Counted from the first letter of the stretch, positions 25,568-33,437 are shown. The stretch: DNA of 38,067 nucleotides from a virus (IMGVR_UViG_3300040960_001106:1-38067), one strand, 5' to 3'. The notes: a model not told the origin generated them from the sequence alone. A program made the numbers and translations.

Positions 25568-26851
25568 CTAAAATGACCACGACCTATCACGGATAACTTG
25601 TGGTTTGTGTTTACCTATAGGATATAAAAATTCACATATATATCTTACACCATCAGAAAAGTGTTCAACACCTTTTGATTTGTCGATAATAGCATTATCC
25701 ATACCTGTAGTAAAACCCTCTTTCCAAGTGGTTGTCTCAACTGAGGCAATTGTCCTTGGTGTCTTATCTTTATTAAAATATAATCTTGTATTACCTTTAG
25801 CATCTTTTAACAATGCATTAACAGCATTAACACTATCAACCAAAGGTGGTTGTTTAGATCTTGCTAATACTTTAAAACCTGCATTCCTTAATATACTAAA
25901 ATCTGTTGTACCTGTAGCAGCACTGGTTTTCATTGCTCTACCGGAAGCATCAGGATAACAAATTATATCTCTATTTTTATATCGACCCTTTATAGATCTA
26001 ATTAATTGATGAGTATCAGCATTACCATAAAACTCATCCATTGCATGTAATTGGTTACCTCGATGGCACCAAACTGTTGAAGCCATTATTTTGACGTTAA
26101 AGTCAATGCTAATATGTATTGGCTCACCTTCTTCAATTGGAAGTAGGTTATTTGTTACATGTATATTTCGATTAAAATTATAAAATACAGCATCACCAGT
26201 GTTATTAAAGGTGGCGCAATATTCTTGGTTAAAACTTTTTTCATCCATTGTAACCCGAGCAAGTTCAATTTCTTCTTTCATATCTGGTCTAACTTGTTCA
26301 GCAGTAAACTGCCAAGACTTCCATAAACCTGTTTTATCTTCTTGACCTTTAACCCATAACTTATAAAAGTCATTGGTTATTCCTTTTGGTGTACTTATTA
26401 CAAATACACTTGCTCTTCGTTGTGGATCTGAAGTCATAGGTAATATAACCTCAGTAAATGCATTTTGTTTAATAAAGGCAAATTCATCAAGTACAATAAA
26501 TGTAGGTGATGGTGAAATACCTCTTAAACTGTCTGGCCTATCAAACCCTTTTAAGGTAATCTTGGACCCATTAATAAATCTTATTTCCAAATCAATTTCT
26601 CTAGGATACCCATTTATATGATCTGGATGCACAAGACTTTTTAATGTTTGCCAAATAGATTCTCTAATCATCGAAACAGTAGGTCCGATAATTAAAGCTC
26701 TTCTACCTGGTTCTTCTAAACAATGATTATATGCAGCAACGGCTGCTAAATATGATTTACCAACTCTTCTTCCGCTAGCCATTACTTTAAACCTAGCAGG
26801 ATTAATTAAAACTTCCTGTTGAAAGTCGAAAAGTTCTATTTTATGATTCAT
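25568..26851 (-). CDS. terL: Terminase large subunit
   Basis: This 427-residue protein has an N-terminal ATPase with Walker A at 27-33 (GRRVGKS), Walker B at 117-123 (FIVLDEF) and the coupling motif ISTPKG at 152-157. A C-terminal RNase H-like nuclease follows, with acidic residues Asp250 (SIDFNV), Asp301 and Asp400 (HFSDGVRY). It packages phage DNA into proheads through the portal. No strong ribosome site precedes the ATG. The lysozyme gene ends 50 bp upstream and terS is 0.8 kb further on, a split terminase arrangement. Confidence 0.95.
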   Translation of the reverse strand: MNHKIELFDFQQEVLINPARFKVMASGRRVGKSYLAAVAAYNHCLEEPGRRALIIGPTVSMIRESIWQTLKSLVHPDHINGYPREIDLEIRFINGSKITLKGFDRPDSLRGISPSPTFIVLDEFAFIKQNAFTEVILPMTSDPQRRASVFVISTPKGITNDFYKLWVKGQEDKTGLWKSWQFTAEQVRPDMKEEIELARVTMDEKSFNQEYCATFNNTGDAVFYNFNRNIHVTNNLLPIEEGEPIHISIDFNVKIMASTVWCHRGNQLHAMDEFYGNADTHQLIRSIKGRYKNRDIICYPDASGRAMKTSAATGTTDFSILRNAGFKVLARSKQPPLVDSVNAVNALLKDAKGNTRLYFNKDKTPRTIASVETTTWKEGFTTGMDNAIIDKSKGVEHFSDGVRYICEFLYPIGKHKPQVIRDRSWSF

Positions 26852-26901
26852 ATTTATTTACTATATTTAGAATATATATCCAAAGATTTGTTATTATGCT
26901 C

Positions 26902-27348
26902 TCAGCTGGCTTGATCAATAACTATTTGTTTTAATCTCATAGCTCTTGGACCAACTTGATGTGCCCATCGGCTATCCATCATTTCAACGGCAGCTTCAAT
27001 CCATTCTTTATTATTAATGGCAGCAATAAACTTTTTAAATTTACTTAATCTTGGAGCACCTAAATTAAAACACATATTAACAAGAACTAATTGTATTGAT
27101 TCAGGTTTATTATCTAAATCAGGAAATATCTTTTTAGCTTCATTAATAAATTTTTCAACATCAGAATTAAATACTTCATTTACTCTTTTTTCAGAAATTT
27201 TAGTTCCAACAGGCCAACCATATTCTGGATCTTTGTCAGTTATTAAATGACCTATACCAAAAGTAGCATATCCTAAATGATCTTCATAAATTTCGTATTT
27301 AACACCTTCGTCAATTTTTAATTGCTCTCTTAATTTATCTATATTCAT
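26902..27348 (-). CDS. T4-type lysozyme (GH24 endolysin)
   Basis: This 148-residue protein has the catalytic triad of T4-like lysozymes: Glu14 (DEGVKY), Asp23 (YEDHLG) and Thr29 (YATFGIGH). A helical C-terminal domain follows, containing the conserved NMCFNLG segment. There is no signal or anchor sequence, so export needs a holin. Its ATG overlaps the stop of the preceding gene (ATGA). The position between the terminase subunits is unusual and would tie lysis enzyme synthesis to late packaging genes. Confidence 0.93.
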   Translation of the reverse strand: MNIDKLREQLKIDEGVKYEIYEDHLGYATFGIGHLITDKDPEYGWPVGTKISEKRVNEVFNSDVEKFINEAKKIFPDLDNKPESIQLVLVNMCFNLGAPRLSKFKKFIAAINNKEWIEAAVEMMDSRWAHQVGPRAMRLKQIVIDQAS

Positions 27349-27689
27349 TGTTTATCTTTATTGTTGTATTTATCGTCTTCAAAAATTAATTTGAACTTAG
27401 GTAAGTCCTTCATGTGCTCTTTTCTAACTCTTACATTTAACATGCTATTCACACACCAAGAGGAATCCAATCGGGATAATTGTAAAAGAAGCTCAAAAAG
27501 TTTAGCCGTTGCTTTAGACCGTGAGGTAAAAACAATGTCTTTATGACTTACCAGCTTATCTTTGATCGTATTTGATCCAAAATAAGTAGCTAATGCCGTT
27601 CCGTATTTACCGGTAAAACCAATATAATAAGATCCGTCAGTATAGTATGTGATGTATACCTTATAAACTTTCTCAGTTAGTTTCGTCAT
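27345..27689 (-). CDS. GIY-YIG-like protein next to the terminase
   Basis: This 114-residue protein has VYITYYTDGSYYIGFTGKYGTALATYFGSN (about residues 11-40), resembling the opening of a GIY-YIG nuclease domain. Further on, SRSKATAKLFELLLQ could supply the Arg and Glu of that family. The first GIY motif reads as VYI and the catalytic positions cannot be confirmed by eye. It overlaps terS by 17 bp and the lysozyme by 4 bp. A nuclease that helps packaging, analogous to HNH proteins beside other terminases, is one hypothesis; a degenerate homing nuclease is another. Confidence 0.6.
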   Translation of the reverse strand: MTKLTEKVYKVYITYYTDGSYYIGFTGKYGTALATYFGSNTIKDKLVSHKDIVFTSRSKATAKLFELLLQLSRLDSSWCVNSMLNVRVRKEHMKDLPKFKLIFEDDKYNNKDKQ

Positions 27690-28059
27690 CTGTATTTGCG
27701 CCTTGATCTATAACAGCTTCGCTATTCTTTAATTCTATTTCTTGAACGGGTTTAACCGTTGGTTCAGTTTTTTGCACTATCGTTAACACTGGCACGTTTG
27801 CCTGTTGCAATGAAGCCTGACCAACCGGTTGTTTTTGATACCCATATTCCAGTAGCTTTTCAGCTATTCGAACTCGTAAATTTTGTGACCTAAAATCATC
27901 CTTGCCTTTAAGCTTAGATAATTCTTTAACTAATATATTAATAGGATCTATACCTAATTTCTTTAATTTTTCTATACTTGATTTATCTATGGTACTTTTT
28001 TCAACTGTGCTTTTTGGTGGTCTACCAGCCCCAGGCCTAGCACCTCCTTTTCCAGCCAT
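27673..28059 (-). CDS. Small terminase-like DNA-binding protein
   Basis: The ATG at 28059 (AGGCGG 9 bases upstream) gives 128 residues. The start MAGKGGARPGAGRPPKS is the GARPGAGRP motif found at the N-terminus of many phage small terminases. A charged helical region (SSIEKLKKLGIDPINILVKELSKLK) follows, then a polar acidic tail. As the first gene of the packaging block and the closest gene to the promoter at 28135, it probably recognises the packaging site for TerL. Confidence 0.7.
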   Translation of the reverse strand: MAGKGGARPGAGRPPKSTVEKSTIDKSSIEKLKKLGIDPINILVKELSKLKGKDDFRSQNLRVRIAEKLLEYGYQKQPVGQASLQQANVPVLTIVQKTEPTVKPVQEIELKNSEAVIDQGANTDDETN

Positions 28060-28111
28060 AATTATACCGCCTATCAAGTTAAAGTTATTTTCTATTAATT
28101 AACACAAAATA

Positions 28112-28126
28112 CCACAAACGATGTGG
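28112..28126 (-). other. 5' leader hairpin downstream of promoter copy A
   Basis: CCACA (28112-28116) and TGTGG (28122-28126) form a 5-bp stem with a 5-base loop, starting about 9 bases past the end of the 28135-28149 motif in the leftward direction. A 5'-end hairpin that protects the mRNA would fit a phage polymerase transcript. It could also be an incidental structure. Confidence 0.35.
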
Positions 28127-28134
28127 CTCTGTTG

Positions 28135-28149
28135 TCTGTAAGGTATAGA
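28135..28149 (-). promoter_or_regulatory. Putative phage RNA polymerase promoter, copy A (leftward)
   Basis: The minus strand reads TCTATACCTTACAGA. The preceding TTTCAAAA is shared with copy C. It points at terS and the late structural genes. Confidence 0.7.
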
Positions 28150-28203
28150 TTTTGAAACTTTTAAGGGAGATTGTTGCCTTTGGCATAAATTGGGTCTTAT
28201 AGC

Positions 28204-28312
28204 TTATTAGGCTTTATAGGCTTATATACTTATTTATATATTTATTTATGGCTTATAAGGCTTATATAGGCCTTAGGCTTATATAAGCTTATATAAGCCT
28301 TAAGCTTTAGCG
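28204..28312. repeat. GGCTTATA repeat cluster with 26-bp palindrome
   Basis: GGCTTATA or close variants occur at least five times, and 28275-28300 is a perfect 26-bp palindrome (12-base arms GGCTTATATAAG plus one flanking pair). The segment lies between promoter copies A and B and contains no gene. A cruciform, iteron-type protein-binding site, transcript hairpin or replication origin are all possible. Similar TATAAGCTTATATAG sequence recurs near 35415 beside the other promoter cluster. Confidence 0.6.
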
Positions 28313-28316
28313 TTTT

Positions 28317-28331
28317 TCTGTAAGGCATAGA
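28317..28331 (-). promoter_or_regulatory. Putative phage RNA polymerase promoter, copy B (leftward)
   Basis: The minus strand reads TCTATGCCTTACAGA, preceded by TTCCTAAT as in copy D. It begins 20 bp after the bS21 stop and points at the packaging and structural genes. Confidence 0.7.
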
Positions 28332-28351
28332 ATTAGGAATAGCCTTATAAA

Positions 28352-28585
28352 TTATAAGTTTCTTTCCCTTTTTATTTTAGCCTTATAAAGGTTTATTTTA
28401 CCTTCTTTTGATTTTCTTACTTTTATTTCAGATGGTTTTTCATATCTTTGCCTTTCTCGGTATGTTTTCATTATACCTAATTTGCTAGATTTGTTTTTCA
28501 TCTTACGAAGTGCTTTTTCAAGGTTACCATCTTTAACAATAACTAAAAAATTACCTCGTTTTTGTGGTTTATTTATTATAACAAT
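28352..28585 (-). CDS. Ribosomal protein bS21 homologue with non-AUG start
   Basis: The frame encodes a 77-residue basic protein. It aligns with bS21 over its length: FLVIVKDGNLEKALRKMKNK, then a G at the turn, YRERQRYEKPSE (the bS21 hallmark YEKPS) and a Lys-rich tail. E. coli bS21 has 71 residues. No ATG, GTG or TTG exists between the upstream in-frame TAA and the middle of the domain. The best start is ATT at 28585 after AGAGAGGGGG; ATA at 28579 is an alternative. Phage bS21 genes are known from marine phages and may alter host ribosomes. An AUU start is known in infC, where it permits autoregulation. Homology is strong; the start is inferred. Confidence 0.82.
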   Translation of the reverse strand: MVIINKPQKRGNFLVIVKDGNLEKALRKMKNKSSKLGIMKTYRERQRYEKPSEIKVRKSKEGKINLYKAKIKRERNL

Positions 28586-28595
28586 TACCCCCTCT

Positions 28596-28739
28596 CTAAA
28601 ATATTAAATTAATTAATACACAAGATATAAAGCCTAGACTAAACCAGGTTACCTCCTGTTTATTATTGGAACAAAACCAGTATATTTTTTCAATACCTTC
28701 TCCAATTTTTTCTAATGCTTGGTATATATATTTATCCAT
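28596..28739 (-). CDS. 47-residue membrane protein after the RNA polymerase gene
   Basis: Strong AAAAGGAG site before the ATG, directly after the RNA polymerase stop. The N-terminus is amphipathic (MDKYIYQALEKIGEGIEKIY) and the C-terminus is one hydrophobic helix (VTWFSLGFISCVLINLIF). Its stop TAG lies just before the ribosome site of the bS21 frame. Its last codons (ATA TTT TAG) offer a TTTT run at which a +1 shift would lead into the bS21 frame. Function unknown. Confidence 0.65.
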   Translation of the reverse strand: MDKYIYQALEKIGEGIEKIYWFCSNNKQEVTWFSLGFISCVLINLIF

Positions 28740-28750
28740 TTTTTCTCCTT

Positions 28751-31039
28751 TTATGCAAAAGCAAACTCAGATTGCAATATTTCACTGCTATCTAAATTTC
28801 CTCGTTTAATCATAGGTACCAAATTTCCAGTTTCATTTAATATATGTTGAAGTGGATCTTGGTCTATAATATATTTAAATTGTTCTCTGATACATTTTTG
28901 CATATCAACCACATTACAAGCATGTGAGCCATAACTGTCATGTGCAGAAACTATATCAAAGTTACATTTATCAATTACAAGCATTAAATGTAATGAGTCC
29001 AAATTATGAATTGTATTAGGACTTATTCCAGCCTTAGCCTTACTAATATTTTGTACTGCTAATTCTGTTTTAATAATTAACTCTAATTGATAATCCCATT
29101 TATACGATTTATCTGCATTTTGTACATATAAACCATCATGAACAAATACAATACCTCTTTTATATTTGACATATTTTTGTGTAAACGGAAAATTGCTAAT
29201 TAATGTTTTATGAGAATATTGTTTACCAGTACCCTTCATATATTTTTCGCAATTATCCTTAAACAACTGCATAGTTGCTGAAACCATAGGAAATTCTTGT
29301 TCAATTGTTAAATAAACAAGAGCACCTAAAGCCCTAGCCGCTGAATGTTGTTTGTTACTCAAATATACATTATCTATATCTCTAGTATCCTGTATTATTT
29401 GTTCACCCATACCTTGCTTGGTTGCACTGTATCCATAAGTCATAACATTCCGTTTAACAATTTTACGCCATTCTTTAACGGTAAATTTAGACTTATCCCA
29501 ATAAATGATGTCAGTTAATTTAAGTTCCTTTTTATATCTTCTCTGATACCATTTAATTAACTTTTTATATAACTCAGATTTTTTATCATTATTTAATTCA
29601 GCAATTCTAAACCTATTTCTAAGTTTTTCTATGCCTTTAAAATATAAATTATAATAATCTAAAGCTACATCATCTGCTTTTTCTGCTTCTTTGTGCATTT
29701 TATCCACAACAGAAACTGCTACATGTGAATACATATCACCTGGTTTATTATCTGTTGTAGGTTTTACATTAACTAAATGTGCATGATTATCGTCTTTAGC
29801 TAAACTAAATAACCATTGCAAACCATTATTAGATCCATCTCTGTAACAAATGGTATGTGATACAAAATCCTCAACATTACCCATTGCTACAAAATGCTCA
29901 TCCAATTTAGCTAATTCCATAACCGCTGATAAAAATTGAAATGGTTCTTCTGCTTCCATCCAACCTTTTGCATTATAAGGATCCTTACCCATTTTAACAA
30001 AATTATAATATTCTTTTTGTACAAATTTAACTTTGTCATTATGTGTTAATTTATCTTCACCAAACATATTAGCTATATGATGATATAATTGGTTTAATCC
30101 AGTAGAGCCAAGTGGTTTACCTTCAGCAAATGAAAGCATGCCTTTAGCATTATCTGAATTAAGTTCATTTAAATAAGCTGATAACGGATATAATCTGCCA
30201 CGGTTATCTGCTTGATATTGTTGGTAAAATACCTTTCCAACAAATGGTTTAGCTGCATTTAAAACTTGCTCAGCTTCTCTTTTCTTAGCCAATGCTCTTT
30301 CTCTTGATATTGTTTTAACCGAATTATGCTCAAAACAATCCTGATTAGTTTTTAATGCCCATTGGTAAACATTAAACAGTTCAGGTTTTACATAATAAGC
30401 TATTGATTGCTTTTTATTTACTGCATTTAATACAATAGGTGTATTATATTCATTAATTTGTGCTAATGTATCTTGATTAACATTTTTAATTAATCTAATT
30501 TCTTCACCATTGTCTATTTTTACTGTACCAAACTTCCAATCTGGAGCCCGGGATAATAAAGGCTTATAAGGATCTGAAACTTCAGAAAATTCTTTTATTA
30601 ATTTTCTAAGATCATTTCTATTTTTACCTGCATAAACTTTATAAACAGTTTTAACTTTATTATGTTGATAATATTCTCTAATTAATTTTACAACCACCAT
30701 AAATAAAGTGCTATATGAATTAATTATAAATATACCTAGCTTTAATGATATTGATGATTTTTTATTAACATTATAATAAGCCAATATTCTATCACCAATA
30801 GCAATAGCTAATTGTGTTAGGTTTTGTCCTTCAGATACACCAGTTGCTATCATTGAATGTGATAATTGTATTGCAATATTAAAATCTATTTTATAATTAT
30901 TAATTGCTGTTACAACATCTGGTTTTCTATTACTTGTAGTTTTATTTGACAGTTTATCAAATAACATTTCCATTTGTGTTCTTATTTTTATCCCCACTGG
31001 ACCTAGCGTTTCTAAACTGTGCAATTGCTCGTTTAACAT
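28751..31039 (-). CDS. T7-like single-subunit RNA polymerase
   Basis: This 762-residue protein carries the family's catalytic motifs. RGRLYPLSAYL lies at 280-290 and motif A with Asp401 (YRDGSNNGLQ) follows. The nucleotide-binding helix (Lys529 to Tyr537, KRNVMTYGY) and motif C with His700-Asp701 (AHDSYGS) are present. It ends in SEFAFA, nearly identical to the C-terminus of T7 RNA polymerase. It is about 120 residues shorter than the T7 enzyme, mostly in the promoter-binding N-terminal part. GGAGGAAA precedes the ATG. It should transcribe the late genes from its own promoters, most likely the six motif copies listed here. Confidence 0.95.
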   Translation of the reverse strand: MLNEQLHSLETLGPVGIKIRTQMEMLFDKLSNKTTSNRKPDVVTAINNYKIDFNIAIQLSHSMIATGVSEGQNLTQLAIAIGDRILAYYNVNKKSSISLKLGIFIINSYSTLFMVVVKLIREYYQHNKVKTVYKVYAGKNRNDLRKLIKEFSEVSDPYKPLLSRAPDWKFGTVKIDNGEEIRLIKNVNQDTLAQINEYNTPIVLNAVNKKQSIAYYVKPELFNVYQWALKTNQDCFEHNSVKTISRERALAKKREAEQVLNAAKPFVGKVFYQQYQADNRGRLYPLSAYLNELNSDNAKGMLSFAEGKPLGSTGLNQLYHHIANMFGEDKLTHNDKVKFVQKEYYNFVKMGKDPYNAKGWMEAEEPFQFLSAVMELAKLDEHFVAMGNVEDFVSHTICYRDGSNNGLQWLFSLAKDDNHAHLVNVKPTTDNKPGDMYSHVAVSVVDKMHKEAEKADDVALDYYNLYFKGIEKLRNRFRIAELNNDKKSELYKKLIKWYQRRYKKELKLTDIIYWDKSKFTVKEWRKIVKRNVMTYGYSATKQGMGEQIIQDTRDIDNVYLSNKQHSAARALGALVYLTIEQEFPMVSATMQLFKDNCEKYMKGTGKQYSHKTLISNFPFTQKYVKYKRGIVFVHDGLYVQNADKSYKWDYQLELIIKTELAVQNISKAKAGISPNTIHNLDSLHLMLVIDKCNFDIVSAHDSYGSHACNVVDMQKCIREQFKYIIDQDPLQHILNETGNLVPMIKRGNLDSSEILQSEFAFA

Positions 31040-31244
31040 TTTGTTTCCTCCTGCTTATTCTTAATAATTCATTTTCTATTTTAATAATTTCTTGTCCATA
31101 AATTTCGGTCAATGCTTTCATAGCCTTTATTTGATCTTGAGCTTTAATTTTATCTTTAATTAAACGCTTTTGCCTTGTCAGCAAAGACCTCAATTTACTT
31201 TCCCCTGTATTATCAACTATTAATTTTAGATGCGATTTTGTCAT
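30957..31244 (-). CDS. Small coiled-coil protein upstream of RNA polymerase
   Basis: This 95-residue basic protein is mostly helical (LRSLLTRQKRLIKDKIKAQDQIKAMKALTEIYG...KIENELLRISRRKQNVKRAI), with a polar tail. It overlaps the upstream membrane gene by 32 bp and the RNA polymerase gene by 83 bp, in different frames. It has no clear ribosome site and would rely on coupling. Its last 27 codons are constrained by the polymerase N-terminus. Function unknown. Confidence 0.55.
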   Translation of the reverse strand: MTKSHLKLIVDNTGESKLRSLLTRQKRLIKDKIKAQDQIKAMKALTEIYGQEIIKIENELLRISRRKQNVKRAIAQFRNARSSGDKNKNTNGNVI

Positions 31245-31449
31245 ATTTTAAATCAATCTGATCAATTCCTTTATTTAAATGATCTATATCCTCCGTTATA
31301 TCTTGGAAGCTTTTGTTGATAATAATTCCTATTTGTATTTGATCAAAAGCGATTCTATTTATTCTTTTATCTAAATGTCTATTAAAGAATAATAGAACCA
31401 CAATTGAAAAAACTAATACAAATAACAACCAAGTTGGTATTGCTATCAT
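31213..31449 (-). CDS. Membrane-anchored coiled-coil protein
   Basis: This 78-residue protein has one N-terminal transmembrane helix (residues 4-22, IPTWLLFVLVFSIVVLLFF). A basic turn and a helical tail with heptad-like spacing follow (IIINKSFQDITEDIDHLNKGIDQIDLKYDKIASKI). The ATG overlaps the stop of the ABC-GNAT gene (TAATG). The plan resembles the 62-residue protein at 23032. A spanin, a superinfection-exclusion protein or a membrane anchor are possible. Confidence 0.65.
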   Translation of the reverse strand: MIAIPTWLLFVLVFSIVVLLFFNRHLDKRINRIAFDQIQIGIIINKSFQDITEDIDHLNKGIDQIDLKYDKIASKINS

Positions 31450-32714
31450 TAGTTCCTTTCCATAATAAATTGATAATCAGTTTCACCAGCTATTGGTGGT
31501 CTAAAATCTTTTATTATGTTTCCAGTTAGTTTATTTTGTGCTCTGTTTTTATTATCAATCCAACTTTTAGTTTCCAATATATTATCGATAACTAAATTAG
31601 GATCTTCTAAATCAAAGCCTTTAACTCCAACATAATGAAATGCTTTGGTAATACGATGTTCATGTTTTTTAAAATAATTTTCATCATATCCACCAAATTT
31701 TCTAGGATTGTCATTAGGTTTCTGAGCTTTTCTTACATCAGATCCTTTTATAAATTGCCAATCTCTATCATTATTCATTTTGTTTTGTAATGCTGGAATA
31801 GCCGTTACAACTTTACATCTTCCATAATGACCTGTTGTATGATTGAAATTATGTGTTGCAATCTGAGCCAAGTTTTTAAATATAGGATAACCTATACCTA
31901 ATCCTTGAAAGTCAGGAAGCACAACCACTCTTCCAATATTATAACAAGCTTTTAACTTTGGATGAGGAAAAGCATTTAAAGAGCCATAACCTACCAATGC
32001 ATTATTCCAATAATACAAATAACAATGTGGTGTATTACTTGGAAGATCTGCAGTTAAATAGTGATGCTTTTTAAATACGCTCCAAGCACTTTTGTCGGCT
32101 TTTCTAATTTCCAAAGTGATGTTTGGTCGCCTGGCACTCCTTTCCGTGCTTAAGACTCCAGTTTTGGTATCGAATATCCAATCCGGTCTTAACCACTCAA
32201 TAACATCATAATGACAACCTACCAATACGATATTTTTTAAACCTTTTCTATCAACATATTTTCTAATGCTGTTAGATAATGCTTTGGCTACATTTCTATC
32301 AATTACAGAAGTATATTCATCTACCACTGCTCCGGATTGTAATGCTCTGGACATGTGTGCTCTAAATTTTTGTCCAGTTGATAATGTTTGATAAGGTTTA
32401 AGTTGATCAGGTATGCTATTTAAAGCAACTGCTGATAGTTTTTCTGAAGCCTCATCATATGAATTAAAATGTGAAGCAATAGCTTTATTGGGATCCCAAT
32501 CAAATTCCGCTTCTTTTAATCCTAATGATCTTAATATAGATGATTTACCACTACCACTAGGACCTACAATTAAACCAATACCAAAGTCTTTTGGCATATT
32601 AAATTGTGGTACCTCAAATTCATTTTCACCTGTCCAAGCAAAGTCAGATGCTAATGATATTCTTTTTGTTATATCATCTTGTTCAACTTTAGATTTTAAT
32701 ATTACTTTATCCAT
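31449..32714 (-). CDS. ABC-type ATPase fused to a GNAT acetyltransferase
   Basis: This 421-residue protein has an N-terminal ABC-type ATPase: Walker A 51-59 (GPSGSGKSS), an LSTGQ signature at 111-115, Walker B with Asp132-Glu133 (AVVDEYTS) and the switch His168 (VGCHYD). A GNAT domain follows (about 200-350), with acetyl-CoA loop VVVLPDFQGLGIG at 263-275. There is no membrane domain. COG2401 describes such ATPase-acetyltransferase fusions, with unknown function. The ATPase lacks most of the helical insert of transporters and is more like Rad50/MutS-type soluble ABC proteins. It is expressed with the RNA polymerase operon, so a role in early takeover or modification of a host target is possible. 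Confidence 0.85.
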   Translation of the reverse strand: MDKVILKSKVEQDDITKRISLASDFAWTGENEFEVPQFNMPKDFGIGLIVGPSGSGKSSILRSLGLKEAEFDWDPNKAIASHFNSYDEASEKLSAVALNSIPDQLKPYQTLSTGQKFRAHMSRALQSGAVVDEYTSVIDRNVAKALSNSIRKYVDRKGLKNIVLVGCHYDVIEWLRPDWIFDTKTGVLSTERSARRPNITLEIRKADKSAWSVFKKHHYLTADLPSNTPHCYLYYWNNALVGYGSLNAFPHPKLKACYNIGRVVVLPDFQGLGIGYPIFKNLAQIATHNFNHTTGHYGRCKVVTAIPALQNKMNNDRDWQFIKGSDVRKAQKPNDNPRKFGGYDENYFKKHEHRITKAFHYVGVKGFDLEDPNLVIDNILETKSWIDNKNRAQNKLTGNIIKDFRPPIAGETDYQFIMERN

Positions 32715-32995
32715 TATTTTCCTCCTCTATATATTTGAGATTGACGTTCTAATATATTTGTTAATGCAAATATATTTTTTTGATCTGATGAAACAATTTC
32801 ATTGATCAATTCAGCGGCCTTATAAGCTACCTGAGCCGCTGTTGGTTCTTGCCCCATTTGATCAGATATTAAATGATTAGCTATTCTATTTTTAAATTTA
32901 GCATCTAATTTTGGAGCCTTAGGTTTACGAATCTTTTTCATTTCCTCTTTGAATAAAGACCGTTGTTCCATTATTGCCTCTATACCATCATGCAT
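32714..32995 (-). CDS. Unknown helical protein, partner of the ABC-GNAT gene
   Basis: This 93-residue basic protein has no membrane segment. AGGAGAT precedes the ATG and its stop overlaps the ABC-GNAT start (TAATG). The pattern MEQRSLFKEEMKKIRKPKAPKLDAKFKNRIANHL, followed by a helical region with AAQVAYKAAELINEIV, is predicted helical. Tight coupling suggests it acts with the fusion ATPase, but this is inference. Confidence 0.65.
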   Translation of the reverse strand: MHDGIEAIMEQRSLFKEEMKKIRKPKAPKLDAKFKNRIANHLISDQMGQEPTAAQVAYKAAELINEIVSSDQKNIFALTNILERQSQIYRGGK

Positions 32996-33025
32996 ATTAT
33001 CTCCTATATAATTAATAATATATTT

Positions 33026-33109
33026 TTACCAATAGACATAATTAGCCAATCCATTTCCTAATATTATTACAATAAAAGCAAATAATGTTAATTTCATATT
33101 TTCACTCAT
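33026..33109 (-). CDS. 27-residue membrane peptide
   Basis: Encodes MSENMKLTLFAFIVIILGNG followed by LANYVYW, a single hydrophobic helix. GGAGGATAAAT before the ATG is among the best ribosome sites in the window, and it overlaps the stop of the upstream gene. The strong site and tight spacing support expression. Function unknown. Confidence 0.6.
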   Translation of the reverse strand: MSENMKLTLFAFIVIILGNGLANYVYW

Positions 33110-33111
33110 AT

Positions 33112-33432
33112 TTATCCTCCATTATTAAGTGATTGTTGTACCTTTGCCAACCTATTATATAACTGATCAAAAAATGATACCCCATAATGGGTAACATCAT
33201 AAAAGTTATTTGGTAACAAAATTAATTGTTTTGGATCATTACCTATTGTGTAAATAATATCCAAATGATATTCATAAGTGATCCAAGTCCGTCTAGGATT
33301 TTTTAAATCCACTAATTTAACAGATATTGGACCACTTAGTTCCTCCGCCAATTTATTATTAACATCAAGGAGTAATTTATCTTTATTAAAGATAGGTGGC
33401 GGTGGTGGTAACTTTTTTTGTTTGTTTTTCAT
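33112..33432 (-). CDS. Unknown protein with polyproline N-terminus
   Basis: The start at 33432 (MKNKQKKLPPPPPIFNKDK, 106 residues) lies 5 bases after the upstream stop. An ATG at 33456 would add 8 residues but overlaps the upstream gene, and neither has a strong ribosome site. A Lys-rich start and five prolines precede a compact domain containing ISVKLVDLKNPRRTWITYEYHLDIIYTIG. No family recognised. It ends directly before the ribosome site of the membrane peptide. Confidence 0.6.
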   Translation of the reverse strand: MKNKQKKLPPPPPIFNKDKLLLDVNNKLAEELSGPISVKLVDLKNPRRTWITYEYHLDIIYTIGNDPKQLILLPNNFYDVTHYGVSFFDQLYNRLAKVQQSLNNGG

Positions 33433-33437
33433 TTTAA

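Noticed and set aside
28135-28331. Reading the 15-bp motif as TCTGTAAGGYATAGA, with TATAG-like initiation in the opposite direction
   Set aside because: In that direction copies A and B would transcribe antisense into the RNA polymerase gene and copies D-F into the opposite arm. The other orientation agrees with the genes for all six copies.
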